Source: Atherinomorus stipes (lineage: Eukaryota; Chordata; Actinopteri; Atheriniformes; Atherinidae). From it: DNA of 64,000 nucleotides. Shown here piece after piece: positions 1 through 10,614 of this stretch. The DNA lies in contig JALJCO010010492.1 of the NCBI GenBank assembly GCA_023101725.1, forward strand, positions 294,093 to 358,092, read 5' to 3'. How positions within the stretch are numbered: the first letter of the stretch is position 1; the number at the start of each line of letters is the position of its first letter. Made by a program: the position numbers and the translations under genes. Below the pieces are notes generated by a model. The model had not been told where the DNA came from and made no database searches. It was given only the letters and a program-made list of their open reading frames with translations.

Positions 1-206
1 AATGATTGCCTGTCGCTCTTCCTCGCCCTGTCTCTCTCTCACAGTCACTGAACGTGGCTGCTGAACCCTGCAGAGGTTACAGCCAGAGAATTAATCAGCA
101 GACAAGCGCGCTCACGCTCGCCCCTAATGGGCTCTGATTGGCCGCCGCCGAGAAAACATTCACACCGTTCAAACCTAGATACATCGAGACATCAGCTGGT
201 CGATAT
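1..206. other. Unclassified single-copy-like sequence
   Basis: No repeat or coding signal is recognised. It is moderately GC-rich compared with the window and ends at the target duplication of the first hAT element (gtcgatat, 199-206). Confidence 0.4.
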
Positions 207-510
207 TAGGGCTGGGAAAAAAAATCAATACACTGAAATATCGCGATATTTTCATATGCTGATATCAAATCGATATGTAAAAATGTGGTATCAGTCTATT
301 TTACTAATAAAATCTTGCGAGATAATGCTGTTCAGTCAAGAAATCTAGCAAGTTTTCATGAAATCTCGCAGGATTTCACCGTTATCTTACAAAATCTCAT
401 GAGATTTCGTTGGTAAAATAGATTAATGCTGCATTTTTGAATCTCTATATGAAATCTGCATATTAAAATATCGCGATATTTCAGTGTTTCGATTTTTTTT
501 CCCAGCCCTA
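207..510. mobile_element. Non-autonomous hAT element with 8-bp TSD
   Basis: A 304-bp element begins tagggctggg (207-216) and ends cccagcccta (501-510), a perfect 10-bp terminal inverted repeat. The inverted similarity continues inward through a run of A/T and a palindromic atatcgcgatat core. It is flanked by perfect 8-bp direct repeats gtcgatat at 199-206 and 511-518, the signature of hAT transposition. It has no coding capacity, so it would depend on a transposase encoded elsewhere. A diverged relative lies at 33765-34019. Confidence 0.85.
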
Positions 511-600
511 GTCGATATTTTAGCAGGAGATTGGAATTTTTTGTTGATATCAGCTCGACTGATACGTCAGGTGTGTTGGCCGATAACCCACTCAGACGTT

Positions 601-829
601 TACAGTCGTCCTCAAAGATTTTCATACCCTCCCATTAAAGAAAAGGCTGAATTTGCGATAGTAATTAAAGAAACTAATAATAAATAAAAATTTACAAAAT
701 TATAATTTAGTGAAATAAAACATTGCTTTTGATTTGTGGTTGGAAATAATAACAATAAAAAAACAAATAAAACAAACTGTCCCAGACACATTAGAGCAGA
801 TGGTATGAATAATTTTGAGGACGACTGCA
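601..829. mobile_element. Tc1/mariner-like MITE, internally deleted (family A)
   Basis: Both ends of a short Tc1-type element are present: cagtcgtcctcaaag near 603 and the inverse ttttgaggacgactg ending at 827, with TA before the left end. The middle keeps only parts of the longer copies seen at 2096-5243, 26085-27274, 46950-47938 and 61499-61890. It is non-coding. The right flank is not a clean TA, so the exact end is uncertain. Confidence 0.7.
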
Positions 830-850
830 TATACATACACACAGACAGAG

Positions 851-898
<48 letters not shown>
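851..898. repeat. (CA)n-(TA)n compound microsatellite
   Basis: About 24 bp of CA repeats run directly into about 25 bp of TA repeats, abutting the hAT-type element that starts at 899. Confidence 0.95.
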
Positions 899-1296
899 TA
901 GGGCTGTCAAAAAATTAATCTGAAATTAATCCTATTGTCAAACAAGAGATTCTCTTTATTAATTAGTACTGCTATATCCAGAAAATAAATTAACTTTTGT
1001 TTAACTTAAAGGCTAAAACCAACCCAGAAATCTGGGACTAGTCCAGGACTCAGAGCTGAATTTCAGCTTCACATTCATACAGTTGTGAAGTCAGACTATG
1101 AGGATGTATCAGCAGCATTCTGGACTAAACTACCGCCGTCTGAAGGACTTTAGGGGGACATGAGAGGACAGGGTTTCAGTAGTTTAGTCTACTAAAGATA
1201 AATGCAGAATTCCTGCTGAGACACCTTCAATCCTAAATGTGTTCCAGAAATGATTAAAGCAATGTGATTAATCAGGATAAACTTTTTGACAGCCTA
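899..1296. mobile_element. Non-autonomous hAT-like element (family D, copy 1)
   Basis: The left end tagggctgtcaaaaaattaa and the right end ttttgacagccta are inverted repeats, with one C missing on the right. Both sides are TA microsatellite, so a TSD cannot be resolved. Family D has a better preserved copy at 42936-43378 with a perfect 8-bp TSD and a partial one at 50075-50262. It contains no open reading frame of note. Confidence 0.65.
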
Positions 1297-1299
1297 AAG

Positions 1300-1415
<116 letters not shown>

Positions 1416-1417
1416 CG

Positions 1418-1803
1418 TAGGGGTGCGACGATACAAAAAAAATCACAGTTCGGTTTGATATTTTAGTGTCACAGTTCAATATTTTTTTGATACTTAAAAA
1501 AAAAAAAGAAAAACATTTTCACACCTTTTTTTAAAACCCAATATCCTTTGGTCCACAGCAGCTTATCATCAGGATCATACTTAACATGAAAACCAAAGTA
1601 GTTCCAGATGCCAGAACTGAATGTAGCCAAACGCAGATCCACATATCCACTGAGTTTTTAACACAGAGCTCATCGTCAGAAAACAAGTTGTAGGAATAAA
1701 TTAAAAACTCTGTATTGTTCAATATTTGATATGTGGTGGTCATGGTTCGATACACACCTGTATTGACTGGTTTAATATGAATTCATGTATTGTTGCACAC
1801 CTA
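1418..1803. mobile_element. Non-autonomous hAT-like element between TA arrays
   Basis: The left end taggggtgcgacgatac (1418) is an approximate inverted repeat of the right end gtattgttgcacaccta (ending 1803). The interior is non-coding. Flanking TA arrays hide any TSD. The TIR start (TAGGGGTGCR) is typical of fish hAT short elements; the class is inferred from this only. Confidence 0.55.
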
Positions 1804-1871
<68 letters not shown>

Positions 1872-1891
1872 CATGTATATGTGTATATACC

Positions 1892-1936
<45 letters not shown>
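1804..1936. repeat. (TA)n microsatellite, interrupted
   Basis: TA repeats at about 1804-1866 and 1897-1936 are separated by a degenerate TA/TG spacer (cacatcatgtatatgtg). Confidence 0.95.
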
Positions 1937-1937
<1 letters not shown>

Positions 1938-1940
<3 letters not shown>

Positions 1941-2093
1941 TCATCCTGAAAATTATTCATAACCTTAAATTGAAAACAGAAAAAAATAGCTTTTCATCAG
2001 TTTTTCACATTAATATAATGTATTTTTATTTATTTGCATATTTAATTTGATAATGATGTAACATACATATTTCATATATGAATATGAAACACG
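1938..2093 (+). mobile_element. Tc1/mariner-like MITE, 5' fragment (family A)
   Basis: It starts cagtcatcctgaaaattatt and follows the family A left end for about 50 bp. It then passes into an AT-rich segment (about 1995-2093) that recurs near 7375-7490. It is truncated and immediately followed by a second family A left end at 2096. Confidence 0.55.
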
Positions 2094-2324
2094 TACAGTC
2101 GTCCTCAAAATTATTCATACCCTCAAATTAAAGAAGGAAAAAAATCAGCTGTCAGTTAAATAAGATTAAATTGACAAAAGTAATAATCGATAAAAATTCT
2201 ATGAAAATCATGACAATTGTTTGAATTGTTTGAAAAAAATATATATAAAAAAAAAACATGAAAAATAAACAATTAAACAGGCATGATGGGGCTCTGAAAT
2301 GAAATTTGGTTGAAAAAACTTTAA

Positions 2325-3691
2325 AGGGTGAAGAAAAACTTAAATTTAAAAAAATTTCAAAAAAAAAAAAAAAAAAAAAAAAAAGATTGGGTGCAGTTAG
2401 AATTTAATCAAACGTGTATTTACGTAAATATCCGATGTTTATGAGGCTCGGCTAAAGGCTAATAGCTTCTCAGTCGCGAAACGAGCCGCCATGTTGTGTC
2501 GTCAGTGACTGTACAGAGTTGCGGTCCACCCATTGAGTTACATGTATAATCTAAGCCGTGGAAAACATGAAAGATGCTCCAGAACAGCTAGATTGGAACT
2601 GGATTGTGTGCTGGGATCATCAGCCAGTTCAGAAAAGTGTGATAATGCTGAGGAATTTGGGGAAATCACATTTTACAAGCTAGAACCGGAGAAGACCTGC
2701 AGCCAGCTGCCTACAGTCTGTCTTCATCCTAAAGTCCACTGGTTCAGATAAAAGCCTGCAAGACCACACCGAGGGAACCAGAACTGTAAGGAGCGACCCG
2801 GGACAACAACAAAACAGACAACAGACCCACAAAGGAGTTGCAGCAGGTTTGACATACAGTAGAGCCAGGCGTGACAGAAACAGGCACTCGTCCCCTGTGT
2901 TAGCTCACAGCTAACGGCAGCCACAAGCTAGCCGCGGTAAATAATAAGCCTTTAAAAAACGAGAAGATAACTTACATGGCTCCAGTGGAGTTTTAAATAG
3001 TTCCCGTTTATAAGGATGAAGATGGAGGAAAGGATGCAGCTTTGGAAGCAGCTGGAGGAGATCTGATGACCGGAGACGTTCATATAACCGAGCCACAGGT
3101 GTCTGCTGATAGCAGGAGTTGTATGACCGATGTGATGAAGCAACGACAGATGAAAAAGATTTCAGAGGAGATGATTGCAGTTTCATTGTATTAGAAGTCT
3201 CAACACGCTGGTGCCTGAAGTTTCAGTAAACAGATGCTGTAGACAGTAGCGACGAGCAGAGAGGTCCTGCTGCTGCCTGTTTCCCGGTGAGAACGACTCC
3301 GACCTGCTTCTTTATCCTCTTCAAAATAAAATTCTGAATCTGTAGGAAACCTAAATAAACTAACGCTGCACTTACGAGCTTTTAACCATTAACTGTCAAT
3401 ACAATTTGAAGACTGAGTCGTTACTGTTTGTCTGTAAAACTGGAAAAGGAACTTAAAAACCGCAATGAAGCCACTTCAATGTAAAATAAGCAGCAAAGAA
3501 AAGACTCTTCCAGACGTCATATCCGGTTTTGGCTCACAGCACCACAGTCTGGTCAGATGTGCTGAAAAAGCAGTGATGTTTTCTAATAACTCATTTATGC
3601 AGCTGCGCTTGTTTCTGTTACATAAATCATCATGAAGAACGTTTTGTCAACAAAACATGGCAAAAAATGTCAAAAACGTGTCATCAGCACT
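2325..3691. mobile_element. Probable TTAA-targeting (piggyBac-like) insertion
   Basis: A 1.37 kb block lies between TTAA at 2321-2324 and TTAA at 3692-3695, within the interrupted family A MITE. The right end, read inward, starts agtgctgatgacacg; the left starts agggtgaagaaaaac. Terminal inverted similarity is weak, so the call rests on the TTAA duplication and on reconstruction of the MITE. A poly-A run occupies 2359-2384. An open frame at 2533-2751 resembles no protein I know. No transposase is seen, so the element is non-autonomous or decayed. Confidence 0.5.
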
Positions 3692-3696
3692 TTAAG

Positions 3697-4991
3697 GCAA
3701 GGCAAGTTTATTTGTATAGCTCATTTCATGTACAGGACAATTCAAAGTGCTTAACATAAAACATTATAAGATTACAGCGGGGTGCAAAAGGACAAAAAAA
3801 AAAAGAATAAAAGATTAGAAGCACGATTTAAAATTTAAAACATTAAAAACATTTAAGATTAAAAAGAGAGAATACAAAGACGTGCAGATTTTAACTATTG
3901 AATAAAATCTACGTAAATGCAGCTGAGAACAGGTGGGTCTTCAGCCTGGATTTAAATAAACTAAGTGTTTCAGCTGATCTGAGACGTTCTGGGAGTTTGT
4001 TCCAGATATGTGGAGCATAGAAGCTGAACGCAGCTTCTCCATGTCTGGTTCTGACTCTGGGAACTGATAAAAGACCGGATCCAGATGACCTGAGGGGTCT
4101 TGTAGGTTCATACTGGAACAAGAGGTTACTGATGTATTTTGGGCCTAAACCATTCAGAGCTTTGATAGACCAGCAGCAGAACTTTAAAGTCTTTCTCTGA
4201 TGGACCGGCAGCCAGTGTAAAGACCTGAGAACTGGACTGATGTGGTCCACTTTTCTGGTCTTTGTGAGAACTCGGGAAGCAGAGTTCTGAATGAGCTGCA
4301 GCTGTTTCACTGATTTTTTAGGTAGACCAGTATATACGCTGTTACAGTAGTCAAGCCAACTGAAGATGAATGATGGACTAGTTTTTCCAGATTTTCCTGA
4401 GACATCAGATCTTTTATCCTTGAGATGTTCTTCAGGTGATAGTAGGCTGTTGATGTGTGTTTTATAAAGTTTAGGTCTGAGTCCATCACTACACCGTGAT
4501 TTCCGGCCTGATTGGTGGTTTTTAGGTGTATGAACTGAAGTTCTGTGATGACTTACTGTTGTTTCTTTGGCTCCAAAAACAATCACCTCGGTTTTGTTTT
4601 TGTTCAGCTGAAGAAAGTTGAGGCACATCCAATCATTAATCTCCTCAATACATTTACCAAGAGCCTGTACAGGGCCCCGGTCTCCTGGTGATACTGTAAT
4701 ATATAGCTGTGTGTCATCTGCGTAGCTATGGTAACTAATATTGTTGTTCTTAATAACCTGGGCCAGTGGGAGCATGTAGATGTTAAACAGAAGAGGCCCC
4801 AGGATAGAGCCCTGGGGAACTCCACAGGTCATTTTTGTCTGCTCAGATGTAAAATTACCTACTGATATAAAGTACTTCCTGTTCTCAGAGTACGTTTTAA
4901 ACCAGTTTAGTACAGAACCAGAGAGACCCACCCCACATTATATAATATAATGTGGTCAACTGTGTCAAATGCAGCACTGAGATCCAGTAAA
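3697..4991 (-). mobile_element. L2-type LINE, 5'-truncated
   Basis: A non-LTR retrotransposon lies on the minus strand. Its 3' end is at about 3697 and finishes in the aaacttgccttgcc tail typical of fish L2-like elements. Its 5' truncation falls just upstream of a coding segment reading LLDLSAAFDTVDH. The 8-bp repeat actttaag flanks it (3689-3696 and 4992-4999), consistent with a TSD. The LINE therefore landed exactly on the right TTAA boundary of the preceding insertion, making it the youngest layer. Confidence 0.8.
3909..4986 (-). pseudogene. L2-type LINE reverse transcriptase, C-terminal part, frameshifted
   Basis: The 340-residue open frame at 3909-4931 encodes the second half of a LINE ORF2. 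Visible motifs are [14 protein letters not shown] (RT block 4) at about residues 36-49 and [10 protein letters not shown] (catalytic YADD) at about residues 68-77. The usual C-terminal tail follows, ending [20 protein letters not shown]. The upstream RT block LLDLSAAFDTVDH is in another frame around 4940-4986, so a frameshift or small deletion breaks the RT. In the middle, a stretch that should read like [13 protein letters not shown] appears only in a different frame (4307-4489), showing two compensating shifts. No endonuclease domain is present. The element cannot make a working enzyme. The match to L2/CR1-group LINEs is by motif recognition. Confidence 0.8.
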
Positions 4992-5346
4992 ACTTTAAGA
5001 CAATCACAGCAATCAGGTGTTTTCTCTGGCCCACTAATTATGAGCAAGGTGCTTTAATTGGTATGGGACAGTTTTGTTTATCATTGTTTATCATTTTCAA
5101 ACACAATTTAAAAGCAATATGCTATTTCACTATATATATATTTTTTTAAATAAATTTTTATTTATTGTTAGTTTCTTGTTTATTGAATTACTATTGTGAA
5201 TTTAGCCTTTTCTTAGGGGGATGAATAATTTTGAGGATGACTGTATATTACGACAAGTTTAGTGTTTCTATTTAAAATTTGTTTACAAGTTTACTGTTTC
5301 TTTTTCATATATTTATTTGAAGTGCTTTGTTCTTTTTATATTAAAA

Positions 5347-5850
5347 TACAGTTGTGCTTGAAAGTTTGCATTAAAAAATCAGCTGCCAGTGAAATAAACT
5401 GAAACTGACAAAAGTAATAATGAATAAAAATTTTATGAGCATCATGACATTGATTTTGAATGTTTTCCCACAGAAATATTAAAAAACAAACACACAAAAA
5501 AAATAAAACAACTAAACAAGCATGATGGAGGCTCCTGCACTAAAATTTTGTTGAGTAATACTTTGAGAAAATCGCTACAATAAGGTGTTATATAATGTCC
5601 AATCAGACGCCCACACCTGTTGATATGTACTTCGGTCCACTGTTCATAAGCAATGTGCTGTAAGTTATCTGGAACAGGTTTTTTTTTGTTTGTTTTTTTA
5701 AATTATTTTTTAAAACCACAATTTAAAATCAATTTTTAATTTGCAAAATTTTCTTTATTATTACTTTTTTCAGTTTCTGGTAATTTGAATTACTATTGTG
5801 AATTTAGCCTTATTGTTAATGGAAGGGGATGTAAACTTTTAAGCACAATT
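5347..5850. mobile_element. Tc1/mariner-like MITE, family A relative with different ends
   Basis: The ends acagttgtgcttgaaagttt and aaacttttaagcacaatt are inverted repeats, with TA before the left end. The interior is closely similar to family A (caaaagtaataatgaataaa, tggtccactgttcataag). The element thus shares a body with family A but carries different termini, and it is inserted in the family G repeat. Confidence 0.7.
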
Positions 5851-5959
5851 GGAGTTGTAAAATTATTTTTCATTGTGTCCTCAATATATTAATTTGGGAG
5901 CAAATGCAGTATCGGCCAAGACTGATGAGAAAATATCTGTATCTTTATCGGCTCTGTCC

Positions 5960-6067
5960 AGGTAAACCTGCCTCTTGCCTGATAATAGCTGGGATAGGCT
6001 CCAGCAACCCCCCGACCCTGAACTGGATAAACGGTACAGAAAATGAATGAATGAATGAATGAATGAA
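5960..6067 (+). mobile_element. SINE 3' part with (GAAT)n tail
   Basis: The segment gcctgataatagctgggat through ctgaactggataaacgg, followed by five GAAT-type repeats, matches the 3' region of the fuller minus-strand SINE at 30341-30604. The tRNA-like head is missing here. It sits inside the family G repeat. Confidence 0.65.
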
Positions 6068-6115
6068 GGTATCGGCCCTAAAAAAATCTGTATCAGTCGA
6101 TCAAGTTCAAACTTT

Positions 6116-7710
6116 TCAGCCTTCAACTCCAGCATCAGCTGTAAGTGGTTCGAGCGCAGCCCCATGTGCTCAGTAAAATGCAAAGTGCCTCAAACATGCT
6201 CATCATCCACTCATAAAACCTATTACACGTCATGAAGGCCTCATTTCCTACAGATGTGTTTGATGTAGCACTGGTGTGAAGGCCCACAGGAGCAGCAGAT
6301 AGGCCTCCACACACCCGACAGAGGTGACATGATCTATTTCTCCCGTGATGAATGGACCAATCTGCTGCCCTGTTGCCCTGTCCGCCTAATTTGTTATGAT
6401 GTGACACCTTGTAGACTCTTCTGCGATGATGAACTTGCTGCAGGTGTGCACCGGCAGGTTAGTGGGATGAAAACGCCAGAGAAACACCTGACTTTTATAG
6501 AGTGATGGCTTTTTGTTGGGAATAATGTGGATCAGCTGGGGAGAAGAGCTTATTTACATGAAGCCTGTTGTTGGGATATTAAGAAAAGCAGGCGGCTTAA
6601 TGAGTCTTTTCCTCAGCCTGCTCTGTAATTCCTGACGGCTGGCGCACGCGGCGCTGTCCGTGCTGCTGCAGCATCATGGAAACAGCTTCAGACCGAGCAG
6701 CACCCGCTCATCAGCACCCTGCTAGACTGTGAAAAACTCCTCTGCGGGGGATGATTGATAGTAATAGTATTTTATAGGGTGGCGGTGATGTGTTGCCTGC
6801 CAGAGCCAACTGATTTCCACGGTAAAATCTGGCTGTGGGCTGCCAGGCGGCTGCCCTGTGAGGGAGCGCAGTAATGGCTTGTTGAGCTTCTATGAGGCTG
6901 GGCCCCGGGGCCGGTCACGGACATACCTCACACAGTATCGATTAGCTGAGAGCTAAGTGTGGCCCAGAGCCCTTCATCCCTTCCCCATCTCTTCTTCACC
7001 TCCCTCTTTCCCTGTTCTTGATCCTGTAAAGTTATAGCTGTACTCATGTCAGCCGGGTAATTATCATTGATCTGCTGCAGGAGACAGAGACAAACAGCTG
7101 ATCTGGAAACTGTCACGAGCTGCTGCCAGGACGTCACCGCCATGCAGATTTCATCTCACAGACAGATCAAACCCACGCAGGCAGGCTTGATGCTGTTCAG
7201 CTTCATGCTTTAGTAAAAAGCATAACGGCCTTTAAAAAGCAAAAAATGTCCCCCTTTGTTTTGGTTCAAAGTGCAAATTTACATTATCGTGATGTTTACA
7301 TTAAAATGTTTTTAAAAACCTTTGATAAATAATCAGAAATTTTCAAGAAAAACAAATGTCGTATCATCAATATTTCTTCACATTTACATCATGTATTTTT
7401 TTTTTATTTATTTAGATATTTAATTTAATTCAATAATTGTCTAACATACATATCTAATATAGAAATATAGAAACGTGTATGTTAAATCATTACTTATACA
7501 AACACAATTTTACACGTTTATAAAAGATTTGAATAACTTTTACATTTTAAAAAGACTTTTTTTTTTTTTTATATAAAATTTCAAATTTAATTTATTATTT
7601 ATAAATTGGTCATAAATAATATAACATTGGTCATAGATATTGTATATTTTATTGTATGTATCAAATTTATCTTGAGTAATATTTCTGTATCACATTTATT
7701 CAATTTATAC
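6116..7710. other. Gene-free stretch, mostly unclassified
   Basis: No exon is recognised. 6130-6400 contains a minus-strand open frame of 90 codons without recognisable motifs. 6600-6950 is relatively GC-rich and could be single-copy. 7375-7490 is an AT-rich segment that recurs at about 1995-2093. 7550-7710 is very AT-rich. Confidence 0.4.
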
Positions 7711-9107
7711 GGAAGCCGAGAGTGGTCATGGTTGCAGCGTTTTTCAAAACGCTGTTGTCTTGAAAGAAAAAAAGAATTTATGTCATTAATTAAACCCAAT
7801 ATATCCCGTAAAAAGAGATAATTATACTGTTCTCTTAAAATAAAAAGCATTGTTTTCTTTAAGATAACAAGATTATCTTGTTATCATAAATATTGTATTG
7901 ATCTCGAGATAATGAGATAATAATCTCTTTATCTCGAAACAACACACTTTGTTTTCTCGAGAAAACAGCATCATTAATGTTGTTAATAATAACCATTATC
8001 CCAAGATAAAGAGATAATTATCTCTTTATTGGAAATAACAAACTTTGTTTTTAAAGAGAATATGTCTTAAATAATAACCATTATTCCGTGATTTAGAGAT
8101 AATAATCTCATTATCTCAAAATAACAAACTTTCTTTGCTCGAGATAAAGAGATGATTGATGTCATTAATCATAACCGTTATCCCATGATTAAGGGGAAGG
8201 GGGGAGACAATTATCTTGTTATCTCAAAATAACAAACTTTATTTTCTCGAGATAACGAGATAATTAACCTTTTTATCTCAAGGAAACAAACTCTGTGTTA
8301 ATAACCGTTGTCCTGTGATGAAGAGATGATTATCTCGTCATCTCAAAATAACAAACTTTGTTTCCTTGGGATAAAGAGATAATTAATGTCGTTAGCAAAA
8401 ACAGTTATCCCGTGATAAACAGATAATTGTCTTGTTATCTCAAAATTACAAACTTGAATTTTCTCAAGATAAAGAGACAATTATCTCGTTTTCTCGAAAA
8501 ACAAATGTCATTTTCTTGAGATAATGAGATAATTTACTTGTTATCTCAAGGAAACAGACTTTGTGTTAATAACCGCTATCCTGTAATAAAGAGATGATTA
8601 TCTCATTATCTCAAAATAACAAACTTTGTTTCTTTAGGATAAAGAGATAATTATCTCCATATCCTGAGAAAACAAACTTCGTTTTCTCGAGATAACAGGA
8701 CAATTTATGTCATTTACAATAATGGTTATCCCGTGATAAACAGATAATTGTCTCGTTATCTTGAAATAACAAACTTGGTTTTCTCGAGATAAAGACAATT
8801 ATCTCGTTATCCCGAGAAAACAAACTTTGTTTTCTTGAAATAATGATATAATTTGTGTTGTTAATAATAACCGTTATACCATGATAGATAATAATCTCGT
8901 TATCTCGAAATAACAAACTGCATTTCCTCGAGATAACGAGATAATTTATGTCATTGATTATCATTGTACCGTCATAAAGAGATAATTATCTTATTATCTC
9001 GAAATAACAAACTTTGTTTTCTCGAGGTAATGTGATCATTAACATGTTATCTTGAGATAATGGCAAAATAAAGAATAGTAGCAGAAAACGACCACTCTCA
9101 GCTTCTG
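7711..9107. repeat. Palindrome-rich tandem array bounded by inverted repeats
   Basis: The stretch 7860-9066 consists of about nine diverged units, each roughly 90-150 bp. Each combines a motif like ataaccgttatcccgtgat with nested palindromes built from gagataattatctc and tctcgagataac. The whole array is bracketed by ggaagccgagagtggtc (7711-7727) and its near-inverse gaccactctcagcttctg (9090-9107), which behave like terminal inverted repeats. A small hairpin, cagcgtttttcaaaacgctg, lies just inside the left end. No coding capacity is seen. A clean TSD is not visible, so its mode of mobility, if any, is unresolved. The structure suggests a foldback-type or satellite-carrying transposon. Confidence 0.7.
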
Positions 9108-9500
9108 TCTATTTAACTTAACATTTAATTGATTTTCATTTTTATTAATAAACACGTGCATTACAGCTTCCAGATCACACTGGATCAACAAATCAATACA
9201 CATTTATTTCCAGGTATCTGGACATGCAACCTACAATATTTAAGATTGTAACTTGACAAGATCTAGAAGTTGTTTTAAATGCACATACGTGTATTTTTCT
9301 CACGTCTGTGTAGTAATGCTGACCTCTTGAATTCAGCTTAATAAACTCACTTAAGTCAACCTTCTAATTGATTGGTTGTCATTAAAGGTGAAGACAGAAG
9401 ATATGAGAGACATACATTTTCCAAATTCATCCCTTGGGCCAGATTGGACCCTCTGGTGGGCTGGTTTTGGCCCCTGGGCCCCAGTTTGACATCCCTGAAT
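9108..9500. other. Gene-free stretch with a hAT-like relic
   Basis: Mostly unclassified AT-rich DNA. 9420-9497 reads gggccagattggaccctctgg through tttgacatccctg, resembling the inner end of a fish hAT family whose terminus is CAGGGGTGTCAAA. Only one end is recognised. Confidence 0.4.
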
Positions 9501-10220
9501 CAGAGGTTGCGCTAGACTTTTTCGTTGTCCGTCATTTTGACTGACAGGGTCATAAAAATCCAGTCATAATCTATTTCTTACCCGTCACTTTAATTAAAAT
9601 ATATACATATAATAATGACATATCCGGTAGCATTTTTCCATTAAAAAAATGCTACCGGTTGCTCAGTTGGTGCCGAAGACTGATTACTTTTTTGTCCCTC
9701 ATCTTCCATTGCATCAGTCTTCCTTTTTTCACCTCTTTTGTCAACACGATCTTCATTATCGGTCTGCTGCTTCAGGAGAAGCAGCTGGATGACGGTGCAT
9801 TTCTGAAGAATATTCTGTTGTTTGGTCAGACACGAACATTTTATAAATCACACATGGATTCAGTCATAAGATCATTTTTATGATCAGATGTGCGCTCATT
9901 TCCACGCCGGTTTGACCACTGACAGTTTTACGCCTGAAATGGTGTCAAGCGCTGGTTACTGCTGGTTAAGCAACAAATGTTACGTCACTCGGCGGAGACC
10001 GATTGGGCTTTTTGAAGAAGCTTCGGACACAGCTGCCATGACATTTTTCCGAGTGAACCCAACAGGCCATGCATCAAGAGAGACAATATGCTAACTCGCC
10101 ATCTAGTGGTCAGGAGTGTAAATTGCAATCTGTCAAAATGACTGACGGCCTTCAGATTTTTCTATCACCGTTTAAAAAAAACGGTCAGTGACGGAAAATA
10201 TTCGGTTAACGCGACCCCTG
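9501..10220. mobile_element. Non-autonomous hAT element with perfect 8-bp TSD
   Basis: The 720-bp element starts cagaggttgcgctaga and ends, inverted, caggggtcgcgttaac. Perfect 8-bp repeats ccctgaat flank it at 9493-9500 and 10221-10228. Subterminal regions share inverted motifs around gtcattttgactgac. The two short open frames inside (9659-9883, 9888-10094) show no transposase motifs, so it is non-autonomous. Confidence 0.85.
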
Positions 10221-10228
10221 CCCTGAAT

Positions 10229-10614
10229 TAAACTGGTTGTTTGTGAGAGCAGTTGGATGATGTATTTTGGAGTCCTGAAGGAACCTTATAAGACTTAAAT
10301 TGATGACTGATATTTGGGAATTATTCTAAAAATGCTGCTTTATACCACGGCAGGAAATGGTCCACTAGAACCTGGACCGGTTTTTCAGAGACCACCTAAA
10401 GGTTCCCACCATCTCACTCCCCATTATTCCAGCCCAGAACATCACTGCACCTCCACCTGGGACATGGTGGCCGTCCACCACCCATCCAGACCAGAAACTG
10501 GAAGGATGTAAAAAGAAAGAATGGAATAGAGCTGTGTGTGGTCAGTTTGAGCTGGGAGCTAAATAAAATCTCCAAACTCATCCTTTCAGATCTATTCTCT
10601 TGTGTCTGTCACAG
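10229..10614. other. Presumed intron or intergenic DNA before a candidate exon
   Basis: No repeat is firmly recognised. The last 24 bases are pyrimidine-rich and end in cacag, forming a good splice acceptor for the exon candidate that follows. Confidence 0.35.

Larger units (their letters stand above)
2096..5243 (+). mobile_element. Tc1/mariner-like MITE (family A) split by nested insertions
   Basis: The left end cagtcgtcctcaaaattatt (2096) and right end ttttgaggatgactg (ending 5243) are inverted repeats flanked by TA on both sides (2094-2095, 5244-5245). The MITE's own sequence occupies 2096-2324 and roughly 4995-5243. Everything between is inserted DNA. Comparison with copies at 5347-5850 and 61499-61890 shows the break lies in the motif that normally reads actttgagacaatc, here mutated to contain TTAA. 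Confidence 0.75.
5246..6115 (-). mobile_element. hAT-like dispersed repeat (family G), reverse copy with two insertions
   Basis: Segments 5246-5346, 5851-5959 and 6068-6115 align, reversed, with the repeat at 25157-25500 and 54050-54960. Shared words include atttatttgaagtgctttgt and the terminal motif rich in gccgata. A MITE (5347-5850) and a SINE tail (5960-6067) interrupt it. The end resembles TAGGGATCGACCGATA hAT termini; the class is inferred. Confidence 0.55.

Noticed and set aside
2533..2751. 72-codon frame inside the TTAA insertion as a possible transposase remnant
   Set aside because: No DDD/E-type or zinc-finger motif is visible; too short to support.
7860..9066. Interpretation of the TTATCTCG palindromes as a protein-binding operator cluster
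   Set aside because: The unit structure and divergence look like a decaying satellite; nothing links it to a promoter.
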